From: Bursaphelenchus xylophilus
Taxonomy: Eukaryota; Nematoda; Chromadorea; Rhabditida; Aphelenchoididae
DNA length: 64,000 nt
Direction: 5' to 3'
Assembly (NCBI GenBank): GCA_904066235.2
Contig: CAJFCV020000004.1
Span: 9,238,001-9,302,000, forward strand
Shown here: piece after piece, positions 36,158 through 46,600 of the stretch
How the letters are laid out: each line of letters opens with the position of its first letter
Numbering within the stretch: position 1 is the first letter of the stretch
Position numbers and translations under genes: made by a program
Notes under the pieces: generated by a model
The model's input: the letters and a program-made list of their open reading frames with translations, nothing else
Database searches by the model: none
Told to the model about the DNA's origin: nothing

Positions 36158-37973
36158 GTTTCTATTACGCAAAACGCGGCCTTTAAAGAGACCAAAAACG
36201 CATCAACTTTTCATCATTAATTGAGCGAGACAAAACTTTTTAACAATTTTGTAGCGACTTTTTTCAGCGTCCATCACTCCTCTCCCGACGTCTGATGGTC
36301 TTTGAAAAGTCGATTGTAATTTCTAATTTCTTTTCCAAACCGATCGCCAGACCGGCAAACTTTCCATGACGGTTCTCTGCTCCCTGTGCGTTCTCTGCTC
36401 CCTCCTCCCTCCGTTATTATTAGTCGGAGCGCTGAGGTTGGGGAAACGCACGCGTTTCGGCGGAAAGCCCGACGCGATTCGCACGTTTCTGGTCAGCTGG
36501 TCATTTCGAATTGTTTTTTGACCCCAATTCGGATTTGTTTACGTTCCCGTTTTTCGAATTTTACGCGCTCTTCGGGATGCGTCGAGAAATTTCGGTTGCG
36601 CGGCGGCGTCGACCTTGAGGGATAAATCTCGAAGACATGATCGAAAGTGCGATTAGTCAGCGGTTTGGAAATATGAAAAATTGAGGAAAATGTGAGTGTG
36701 TGGAAAACAAGCGCTCTCTCATGACTTGGCAAACGGGGCAACAAGGAAATGCTGACCTTGGGAATATGAAGGGCGCTGGAAAAACAAAGACGAGGTTGTC
36801 TTTGATCTCTCAGGTGTTCAGGGCCAAATTTTCGGATAAATTTGAATCTATAAGTAGCAGAATTCAAAGCACAGTAAATTGTAAAACTTCCAGAGACATA
36901 AACTTTGGCGATAGCCGTCCATAATGCCGCGGAAATCAGCGTTGAAATGCTGATTGCGTCAGCTTTTTAAGGCTTGTCAAATCGGTGACAAAGCCATTAA
37001 AATCTTACAGCAATTTTTCTTGCAAATTGCTAATTATTTCATAGCTACATTAGCTGTTACAAACCCCATCAAATTTGTTAAAAATACCTCGGCTTTGAAG
37101 CCATACAATCTCTCAGAAATCTCTTCAAACAATTGTTGTTCGGAGAGTATGAAAACAGATATAATGCTACTCCAATAAGGCTTCTCCCAACAAATCCATT
37201 TTATCCGAAACGTGATGCAAAACTATGTAAACTAAAGCCCAAAGGCTTCTAGAAAACCAAAAAAATTTTATTTTTATATCAAAAATTTTAACTTCTTTTT
37301 TCTCATAAGTTCAAGTTGCTATTACAATGACAGTTTATTTCAAGTCTGCCATCAAAACATTTTATTTTTGGCGTACTTCAAGCACAGTTTACACCCAACT
37401 TGACATTCCTTTTTATTATGTTCATTTCGTACAGTGAGCTCTAAAAAACAGTCAAAAAAAGAAGTAGATGTGAGTAAAGAAACATATTCAAATTGTATGT
37501 GTATCACATTTTAAAAGTTTTTACCGTAGTTCAAAGGCATATGGGCAAGCTACAAAATTATAATCTTTGCTGGCAGGGAATTGTCAGCATTTTCGTCAGC
37601 ATTTACAGCAGATTAAAAAAGAATGCCCTTGAAGACTTTAACTTTAAATTTACGGTGTTTTTAACTACATTATTATCTAACATAGGAGTGTAGAAATCAT
37701 TTTTTATCTTATTTTGACCTTCCGATTTTCAAAATTCGCTCCAATTTTTTCGTTGTTTACTTCGTTTTCGTTACGAACTTACGACACGTTGCCTAACGCC
37801 CATTAGTCATCCGAGGCGGGGTTTACGCTTCGTAAAAAGCCCTGTCGAAATCGACCTTTCGCGCGCCAATTCGTCTGCTGACCGCGCGTTTTTCGTTTTT
37901 TCTTCGTTCATTTGTCCGGCCGACCCCGCCCACTCAGCTCAAGATGTTATTGCGAAACGCGAAACATTAGGGG
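36158..37973. other. Intergenic, upstream of the FYHPRRSS gene 1
   Basis: Short ORFs only. From about 37780 the sequence becomes GC-rich with CGCGCGCC, GACCCCGCCCAC and AGGCGGGGTTTACG elements, suggesting a promoter-proximal region. Confidence 0.4.
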
Positions 37974-37980
37974 TATAAAA
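37974..37980 (+). promoter_or_regulatory. TATA box of FYHPRRSS gene 1
   Basis: TATAAAA downstream of a GC-box-like CCCGCCCAC. A 5-codon upstream ORF (ATG at 38031, stop 38043-38045) would lie in the leader if unspliced. The coding ATG is 317 nt further on, so a 5'-UTR intron is possible. Confidence 0.55.
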
Positions 37981-38296
37981 CGAGCGCGCGGATCTCAGAA
38001 AGTCGCTTCATAAATAATTGAGTGTTGAAGATGGACAGTGGCTAGTTTTTCACCGAGTTTTTTGTTGTCGAAATTTTCCTATATACGCGCTCTTAAATTT
38101 TTTTGACAGGAAATTAAATTTTTGACTTTTTCAGAGAGGAAAGCCCGCGTTAACTGTCACAAAATCTCGGTTTTGGTGAGATTTCTAGTTCATAAAGACT
38201 ACAGATCACCTGGTGTTACCTCTGAAGCCCATCTTTTCCTAATATTCATCTCCTATCATCTGTTACCCCCTCAAAATCACTGTTTCATCAATCAAA

Positions 38297-38551
38297 ATGA
38301 CTGTTGCTCCAACATTCTCCGGCTCCGATGACTTTTACCACCCTCGCCGCTCCAGCAACAACCTCAACAACGAGATTGAGCATGTCATGCGATTGATGGC
38401 GAATGCCTCAATGCCGACGACAACACATTCCACTGACATCAACAACAACTACATTGGGTCCGGCAAGGGTCATAACATGTTTGGAAGTACCCCTCCGGAC
38501 CAGTGCTTGTATATCCACATCCCCAAAGACAACAGGGGCGGTTTGTTCTGA
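38297..38551 (+). CDS. Small conserved protein, FYHPRRSS family, copy 1
   Basis: Single coding exon of 84 residues. It has no signal peptide and no membrane segment, so is probably intracellular. Residues 13-21 FYHPRRSSN and the following EIEHVMRLMA, and C-terminal DQCLYIHIP ending GGLF, are nearly identical in the gene at 40519. The middle is Asn/Thr/Ser/Gly-rich and variable. EIE-VMRLMA may form an amphipathic helix. I do not recognise the family. The context (TATA promoter, long leader, repeated UGUANAUA sites in the 3' flank, AATAAA at 38961-38970) suggests a short, tightly regulated protein. The conservation between copies shows it is a real gene. Confidence 0.85.
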   Translation: MTVAPTFSGSDDFYHPRRSSNNLNNEIEHVMRLMANASMPTTTHSTDINNNYIGSGKGHNMFGSTPPDQCLYIHIPKDNRGGLF

Positions 38552-38680
38552 ATTTTCTGCTCATCACATAGCTGCTTACTCTACTGCCTAAGCATATTGC
38601 ACTCAAGACGTATCTCTATCTGCAATTTCTATACCAAAAAATCTTCAAAACAATAATTTGTATCATGTTTATGCACGAAT

Positions 38681-38863
38681 TGTACATAACAAATTGTATA
38701 TATTGTACATATCTCCGTAAATTTAACTTTTGTACTCCCCGATTTTGTACATACTATCTTCTTATTTATGAGCTCACATGACACTGGTCTAAATATACAA
38801 CTCTTCCGAAGCTCCCTTCTAGGACTCATCGGAAATTCAATGTAAAAAAGAAACTTGTACATA
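38681..38863 (+). promoter_or_regulatory. Five PUF-type sites in 3' UTR of copy 1
   Basis: UGUANAUA (the Pumilio/PUF-8-type consensus) appears as TGTACATA at 38681, 38704, 38746 and 38856 and TGTATATA at 38695. All lie between the stop codon and the AATAAA at 38961, so they should be in the mRNA. Confidence 0.75.
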
Positions 38864-38984
38864 TCTGTCTGTTGAATTATTCAAACGTTCTTTCATTAAC
38901 ACGTCGACAATCTACGAAGGTCGGTGAAAGTAATGTTGAAGTTTTACGTGCAATTGAGGAAATAAATAAATGAATTTCGAACCA

Positions 38985-39846
38985 AACTTTTGGGATATTC
39001 TTGTAAAGGCGAGGGATGTGAAAGTATGGTGAGAAAATTAGGGTCATATTTGAGTTTCAGATGAAGATTTATGTTGGGGAAATGCTTTGATTTTATTGAA
39101 AATTTTCACAAGTGGTGACCATTGTCTTGAAATCAATTGCTGAAAGTTTTAGCGTGAGATCTACAGACGCAGCCGAGATATTCAATTATTTTTGAGGTCA
39201 TAGAGAAGAATTTTCCTTGGTCATCGCTAATTTTGAGTGGAACAAAAAAATATTTTTTTTGTGGGTACAATACTATCTACAATGGAGAATATAAAAATAA
39301 AAAAAAACCGGGATTTGCAAAAAAAAAATGCCGCATTTTGGCCAACTTCTGAGTTAAAAATTTCAGTAATTTCTGAAAAGTGCGATCCTGGAGTTTCACA
39401 TGTTTTGTAAGAAAAATTAAGTCATCAATATGAAATTTTGTACATCAACTATTGCAATATGCTTTTTGTTTTTCAATGCCGTTTTAATCAGAGTGCTAAT
39501 GATGATATTTTTTGTATGGTACGATCAGGATAGTATCAGCGACCAAAAACAGAGGTTCATCTCCTTCAATTTTGACCGTTATACATCTGAACTCAAAATT
39601 CTGAACTCAAGATCAATCTTCTTTAATAATTTTTCAACATGTTCTTGCCTTCTCCATCAACGGGCTCGCTGTAAACCGTTCAAGAAGGCGGTCGGACTGT
39701 CCGACAGCTGATCCCACCCCTCACAAAGTTTTCCATTCTTTCTTTTCGAATATTTTTCTGTCCATTTCACCCCCCGACTCCGCCCCGCCGTCTTTTCCCC
39801 ACATGACAACGAAACGGCCGATAAATTGTTTCGAGTGCCTGCGGCG
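38985..39846. other. Intergenic between the two FYHPRRSS genes
   Basis: No gene seen. The part from 39140 to 39400 contains degenerate Tc5-like phrases (GCGTGAGATCTACAGACGCA, GCCGAGATATTCAATT). The last 100 bases are GC-rich with CCCCCGACTCCGCCCCGCC before the TATA box. Confidence 0.45.
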
Positions 39847-39854
39847 TATAAATA
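39847..39854 (+). promoter_or_regulatory. TATA box of FYHPRRSS gene 2
   Basis: TATAAATA followed by a G-rich tract and TTCATTCCGCATCG, a plausible initiator. The ATG at 40519 is far away, and CTTTCAG|GG at about 40334 would be a suitable acceptor for a 5'-UTR intron. That is inference. Confidence 0.6.
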
Positions 39855-40518
39855 GGGGGTGGGGAGTTCATTCCGCATCGAACAACATTCGCCCCACGCG
39901 CCGAGTTCCCGCTGGGGGTTTTCCTTTCGGCTTGCAAGTGGAAAACAATCGTATTAAGAGGGCGAAGCGAGCGGCTTCAAGGAAGTTCTGGCCAATGGTC
40001 GGCAGGAATTTGGATGTTTGGCACGTTCTGGGATGTTTGGCACAAATTAAGGTTTCGTTTAGGGATTTCAAGGGCTTTGAGATCAAATGCCTATATTTGG
40101 AAAACTTTTTTTACTGGGTTTACCTTTTTTGGCCCGCTTATGGCTATTTATACTTAAAAAAAGTCCTTTATTTTTTTTTAATTCCCACGTCCCATGCCAT
40201 AATTCCGTTCCCATTTATTTATTTTTGGCCCTCAATTTTGTGTGGAACACATATTTTGCGTTTTTCTCGCGTGTTATTTGATAGGCAGTAAATAATTAAT
40301 GGTGTCAAAAAGCTAATCTTCTGCTGCTTTCAGGGCTGGCGAACAAAAACCCGTAACATTCACAGTCAACTCGCTTGATTCGACCGATAAAATACGACTT
40401 CCAAGTAGTCGAAAAGCTATAATCTTGGTCGACAAAGACAGTTCATTTTACCCACTACAAAGCTCAGTATCTACAGTTCATTTTACCCACTACAGTTACC
40501 ACAGTATAACGCTCAATA

Positions 40519-40764
40519 ATGATGACTTTCGGACCTGAAGTTTCGCGCCCATCCGAAAAGTTCTACCACCCGCGGAGGTCGAGCAACTCGTTGAATGTGG
40601 AGATCGAATACGTGATGCGGTTGATGGCACAGTCCAACTCGCAGATGAGCAATAGCAGCAGCCAAAGTTTCGGTGGCTTCAACAAGAGCATGAGGAGTGG
40701 GTGTGTGCCCACCGATCAATGTCTTTATATTCAAATCCCCAATGAGAATGGGGGACTATTTTGA
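40519..40764 (+). CDS. Small conserved protein, FYHPRRSS family, copy 2
   Basis: Single coding exon of 81 residues, paralogue of 38297-38551 on the same strand 2 kb downstream. Shared: KFYHPRRSSNSLN, EIEYVMRLMA, PTDQCLYIQIP and terminal GGLF. The linker is Ser/Asn/Gln-rich and has diverged. Two consecutive ATGs open the frame; the first was chosen. Promoter (GC-rich plus TATA), leader length and 3' UTR with UGUANAUA sites mirror the first copy, so the whole transcription unit appears duplicated. AATAAA at 41164-41169. Function unknown. Confidence 0.85.
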   Translation: MMTFGPEVSRPSEKFYHPRRSSNSLNVEIEYVMRLMAQSNSQMSNSSSQSFGGFNKSMRSGCVPTDQCLYIQIPNENGGLF

Positions 40765-41094
40765 GAGTGCTTGCAAGTTTAGGGTAGTAATGCCATAGCT
40801 ATTGACTATAACCAAAGATTTTATGGGGTTTTGTGGATTTTCAAGGGGGTTTTCAACAAGAATTCTTGTTGATTTCCCCCTGGAATTTTCAAAATCTCAT
40901 TTTCAGATATTCTAAATAGTAGCGAAATTGTTTTTACATTTTCTTCTTACTATAAGGGTCATAATGGTCTTGTGTAATATTTTCCATGAACTCAACTCCA
41001 AACGTGTTTCCTCCTCTTATCAAAACTGATAGCATTTATCATCGTTTCTTTTTCTTCCCTCAAATACGTTGGTTTCTCCCCGCCGAATGGTCTT

Positions 41095-41157
41095 TGTACA
41101 TATCGTTAAGTTTGTATATGGATATTATATAAATATTTATTTCCAATTTTGTACATA
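41095..41157 (+). promoter_or_regulatory. PUF-type sites in 3' UTR of copy 2
   Basis: TGTACATA at 41095 and 41150, and near-match TGTATATG at 41113, just upstream of AATAAA at 41164. An AU-rich ATATTTATTT lies between them. Confidence 0.7.
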
Positions 41158-41185
41158 TACACGAATAAAAACACAATCAAAATCA

Positions 41186-41764
41186 GCTGCGTCGTTCCGG
41201 TTGTGGCCGTTTAATATGCAGATGAGCCGGGGTGGAGTGATACGACCGGAATGCATAATTAATTCGAAGTTTTTTGTGGTGGACGCAGGAACGCGTGAAA
41301 TCGAAGGGCTCGGATGTTGACATGTGTTCTTTTCGGAGGAGATGTAGGAACATAAAGTAGGAACATAAAGGGAAGGGGGCTAATGCGGAAGGAAGTAGAG
41401 GTCGAGGACTTATTTAATGAAGCCCGATACATTATTGATAAAAGTTTTCGAAGACAAAATAGAATTTCCGGAAGCTTAGCGTTGGCAGGCGCAGATTAGA
41501 GATCTTGGAGCAATAATAAAGTTGAAGAAATTGGACATGTCTAAGGTATCTCTTGTAATCTCTCGGACAAGAATTTAAAGACAGAGTCAACAAAAATGGA
41601 GACTTTTTGTGCGATAGTAAATACGTCGTTAGAAGACCAGTACAACAACTTTTAAATCGCCTGTTTTACGCATTGGAAAACAAAATATCCAAAAAATTTT
41701 AGTTTGAATTTTGCAGCAGGACATAAGAAACATTTCTACCCGTAAAAGGCGTTGTTTCTGTCCA
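41186..41764. other. Intergenic, no gene seen
   Basis: Contains a doubled AGGAACATAAAG near 41347-41370. No ORF of note. Confidence 0.35.
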
Positions 41765-42012
41765 CAGTGACGGGTCTGATCCAGCAGCAAAGAAGTACCA
41801 TTTTGCATTCGAGAAGTATCAAAAATGTAGCAAAATATCTCCCTTCCCAAGTGAAAAAAACTCCGATTTCAAAAACGTGCCTGCTCTTCTTGGGAGAGAG
41901 GTCTTCAAAACATAGTTTTTTTAGTTGGAGAGGGAGGCATTTTGCTACATTTTTTGATACTTCCCGGATGCAAAATGGTACAGTTTTTGCCACTGGATCA
42001 GGTCCGTCATTG
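41765..42012. mobile_element. Tc1-like MITE, family A
   Basis: Left CAGTGACGGGTCTGATCCAG, right CTGGATCAGGTCCGTCATTG followed by TA; the left flank is not TA. Inner arms ATTTTGCAT / ATGCAAAAT. Confidence 0.85.
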
Positions 42013-43649
42013 TAGATGTCCTGGCCCTTTAGTCATACTGCTTATGGTCGATCGAGTCGAGCCATGAAGTCCGAAGTTTTTTTTCGGTGATGTTGCTGGT
42101 TGGGCTGGTGGAATTCTGGCCAAAAAATCCATCGAAAATCTCTGCCGCTTGTACAAAGCAGAAGTAATTTTTGAGCCAAGTGACCGCTATTTTTTGGGCC
42201 TAATGCGCAGTAAGACAAGAAAACAGAAAGGTCCAAGAGCATGCCCGGTCGGCCACCCACCTTTTTGGCAGCTAGGTCTGGTTGAATTGCGGAAGATTAT
42301 ATAACATGTATTATATTTCCGGGAAATAATTTGCCACTGTCTCCAAGTCCAGTTAGAAGTACTGCGCCAACCATAGCACAAAATGTCACTATAAGAAAAA
42401 ACTTTTTTTACACAGTATATTGTCATTACACCATTCTCAAAACACCTGGCAAGCTTTAAGCCCATATATCCACAACTTACATTCTAATTTTGGTATTTCT
42501 TATGCCTGTTTCACTGTGATATCACCATGAGAAACACATGTGCATAAGGTGTAAAACTTATTTTTCAGCTGTTGTGAAAGTTCCCATACCTCAGGTCTCC
42601 TTATGGTTTGTAGTGCACAAAATGGCCGAATATAAAAAAAACAGCAAAGAATTAATTAAGAAACGAGGAAGGAACAAGGAAATAGAATTAACAATGAGGT
42701 TACGGTAGATTCAATTTAGTGTAAAAAAATTAATGCGCATTTCGTTGCACCTCTACAAACAACAGCGATGTGAAAAGAAAATTTTCGTTACCGAAGGATT
42801 ACGCTTATGGAGGTTTCTTTGGCCTAAAATGGGCTTTTAGGACCTCTGATGTTGCTCCTAATGGACTAGTGTTTTGAATTCAAGTTTGGTATATAGAGGC
42901 TCCACAGTATTTTAGACGTGATTTTGTTGGAATTCACCAATCGCAGAGGGCAAGTTAGACGTCTTTCCAATGTCAGTCTAGGTTTGTGTCAAGCTATATT
43001 TATATTGCATAATATAATTGTAAATATTAAACAACAGGCACTTTCCTTTTAACTACAGGAGAGGAGTGCTCCAACTGCGACGCTCAGAACTTGAGGGAAT
43101 ATGCCGCAAATTTAGATAACTTTTCCAGGACATACGAGACTCCTCGGCTTGAAGAAATAGCCGAGATTTTTCTGTCATAAGATGGCAAAAACGCCGCGCA
43201 CTGACGAATTTGGCATCATCACATAGTTTCGTAACTACTTCTTTCAAAAAATTAATATCTGGCCAAGAAAAGGCCAAAAATTTTTTTCTCTGACCGTTTT
43301 GCATATTATGGCCTATGTCCGAGGCAGATCCAAAATTTCAAGAAAATCTGAGTTAATTCAAAACAAACATTAATTTCAACACTCCCTCCGAAAACAGGAA
43401 TATGCAAAAATCGCGGAAACTCCCGCTTCACCGCCAAAAGTCAAACCCCATTGAGCGGCAATGGAGGATGAAAAGTCAACTCGGGTCCATTGTGAACGCG
43501 AAACTGTCAAGTTCTGCTCCATTTCCGCTTCGAATGACCTTCTCGCTGCCACCGTACTTGACGTCCATCTGATGACATTTGGCATAAAAAATGGCTGTTA
43601 TAATGGAGTGAAAGTGGCGATCATTTCGGTTAATGGCACTGGTTTCGGG
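42013..43649. other. Intergenic upstream of the MLT-10-like gene
   Basis: No gene seen. About 43050-43330 carries a degenerate Tc5-like segment (CAGGAGAGGAGTGCTCCAAC, TGCGACGCTCAGAAC). The leader from 43461 is open in the gene's frame but lacks a signal-peptide start. Confidence 0.4.
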
Positions 43650-46600
43650 ATGAATGTCTGTGTTGTTGTTTTGGTGGTTTTGTTGGTTTCGAGGGTGAGG
43701 TGCGAGGTCAGTTATTTGGACTTGAACTTGGACAAGTTGAATGATTTTTGGCATCGAAATGCGGTGATGGCGTTGTTGAGGGTGAGTTGAGGGGGGTTGT
43801 GAGTTTGGCAAAATGATTTATAGACCTAAACATCGGCTTGAAAATATATGCAATTTCAGGTGAAAGCCAACTCGTTAAAGCGTCAACTTCCCTCGACAGA
43901 ACGGATCGTCTATGACCAATGTGCACGAGAAGCGCAAAATCCTCCAACGCTCGCGGCCTGCGTCGTTGGTCTGCTCAATTCCCGCGACAATCAAAGCCAA
44001 AATTACGCGAGTCCTCAGAAATCGACCGATCTGTTCAGCTCAATGAAGTCTTTGTTTCATGAGGTTTTTCCTTCGCCAACTCTGGGCGTCGCAACAGATG
44101 ATGGGAAGGGCAAATTGAACTTGAATGGTAAGTAATTTTGCCAAAAGTTTGGGCCCATAAAACAGCTTGATTTACCACTGCTGTAGCTCTTTTTTTTAGC
44201 CGAAAATCCCTCTGATAATCCACCGGAAATTCCCATCGAATCTCAAGAAAACGAACCAGACCCAGATCTCGTCAAAATCATCAACGACTTAAGAGTAGAA
44301 CAACAAAAACAGCTGACCGTTTTCAACAAGGCCAAGACAAGAGAGAAACGGTCATTGCCGCCGGCTTTGAGTAACCTCCAAAAAATCCGCAATTACATAT
44401 CTACTGTAGAGAAATGCAACAAATACGCAAATGAGGTCAATAACGTTAATTCCGAATACTTTCGACGGGCCGGCCTCAAGATGGAATTCAGCGTGAAAGA
44501 GCCGGAGAAACTCGGATTTCTCGATGAGATTGTGAAAATGATCAATGATGGAATGGTATGGTGACTATTTTAGATAAATTTTTGCAATGTAAAAAATGTC
44601 GCGCAAAGACTACTTGAAAAGCAGAGAGCGGGAACATTACCTTAAAAATTAACATGCAATTTTTTATGCCAAAATTCGCAAAAAAGTGTCACATTTTTTA
44701 CCAACTTTGGACCTAAGAATCTCGGTCGTTTCTGCAAAGCGCGGGCTAGAAAACTCGTAAAAATTTTTTATTGTCGGCAAAAAATTATTCCTTATTTGCG
44801 ACAATTGTCATCAAATTCTGAGAGTTACACTTGCAGTACTCCGTCTTCTTGTGTTCTGTTCACTTTTTGCAAAGTTTATTTTTCTCTTTTCAAATCCTAT
44901 TCTTTTAGCGAAACAACAGCAAGATCTCGGTGCTGTCTCCACGACTGTTGCCGTTGTTTAGTGGCAAAAGGCGACCTCATCTGCTTTCCCCAAATCTATT
45001 CAGTTTTCAACCCAACGATGGAGTGTTGTCTTTGCCCGACATTTTTAAGGTAAGCTGGTTGTTATTGAAGCACAATAATATAAACACAGTAACCGAAATA
45101 TATATCGACTAAGAGCGGTAAGAGAGAACAACGTTTTCCGGATCTATAATATATACAGCGACGGACCTGATTAAGTGGCAAAAAAGGTATCATTTTGCAT
45201 CGGGAGGTATCAAAAATATGGCAAAATTCCTCCCTCTCCAACTAGGTCGCGCTCTTTCGCTCACAAAAAGAGCGGCCGAGCTTTTGAAATCGGAGGTTTT
45301 TCACTTGGAGAGGGAGGTAATTTGCTACATTTTTTGATACTTCCCGAATTCATAGTGGTACGTTTTTTGCCACTGGATCAGGTTCAACACATATTCATTA
45401 CTGTCATCTAGGATAGAAAAAAAACGATTTTTTGTGCAAACACTACCACCTATGATAGCGATAAACACGAAACTTTTTTCCATTTTGTGATCAAAAATCA
45501 TCAAAATGCTTTATTTACTCTTGAAAAGCTTTCGCGAACACTTCAACGAGCTCATTTGCAAGATGGCCAAGGCTAATTACTCCGTACATATATACATATG
45601 TATTTACATGTAATAATACGGTGGTTGGACTTCGAGTTTAATCCGACTCTCCTTGACAACCAAAGCACAAAAGAACCACCGTAATGACCCCCAATTATAG
45701 ATTACTTTGGGTGATAAAAACAACAACACTTTCCATATAATCCAGAAAATAGTATCGTATTAAATTTTATTCCCGTCCCTTCATGTTTTCTGTTTTTCGG
45801 ATGACTTTTTTTGCAGAAAATTGCACAAATTAAGGGGCTTGTTTACGATTACTACGACGAGCCTGTTTTTCAAATACATCCCGAGGTGCAACGGGAAGTC
45901 ACGCCGCAGGGCATGGTAACTATCTTCGAAAGTTGACGACTGTAAATTCGGTTTACAACCGGGGAAAATTTCGCAAATAAAGTTGCGGGTGGCTGTAGGA
46001 ACTGTAGTCGGCGGTAGTGGGAATTACGGTTTTTTAGAACCGGAAAAGAGTTATTTTAGTACTTTAAGATACTATTGAGAAATAGTGAAACAAAAGAAAA
46101 ATCATTGCAAGACCAATATTTCAAAGGTTTTGTAAAGAGAATGTTTTGATTGCAGAGATCACAACGGGTTTCAATCGAAAGTTTGTCATTGTTTTTCAAT
46201 TTCGAAAAGAACGTTGAAAAGTGGAAATTCCTTTAGAACGCTACTTGATTAGAATACGAAATTTCCGGCGTATGCAAGATTAGATAACTCTATTTTACAT
46301 AAAGCAACGTCTGTGTTCTCTCAAGTCTTGGAGCAATCTACTATTATAAATGGCGCCCTAAATCCTTTCCTCAAAGCAGTCAAAGCAGTAGAGATATCCA
46401 AGCGGGATTGCTGAAAAGAGAGTGCGTAATGGCGGAGAGGAGGCCAGAGAAAAAATATTTTTGGCTATAAATTCCCTACAGTTAAAGATTGAATACTGTA
46501 AAAATTTGCTGGCTTCTCTGGTAGCTTTAACGCTGAGTTTTGGTATGCAAATTTTTTTTGCCATAATTTTGCCGACTCTGGGAAAAAATTGATTTCTTGC

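Noticed and set aside
39803..40291. 162-codon ORF upstream of FYHPRRSS gene 2
   Set aside because: It starts before the TATA box and spans the likely leader or 5' intron; hydrophobic end is T-rich-driven.
43476..43811. Antisense ORF over exon 1 of the MLT-10-like gene
   Set aside because: Shadow of the coding strand with no features of its own.
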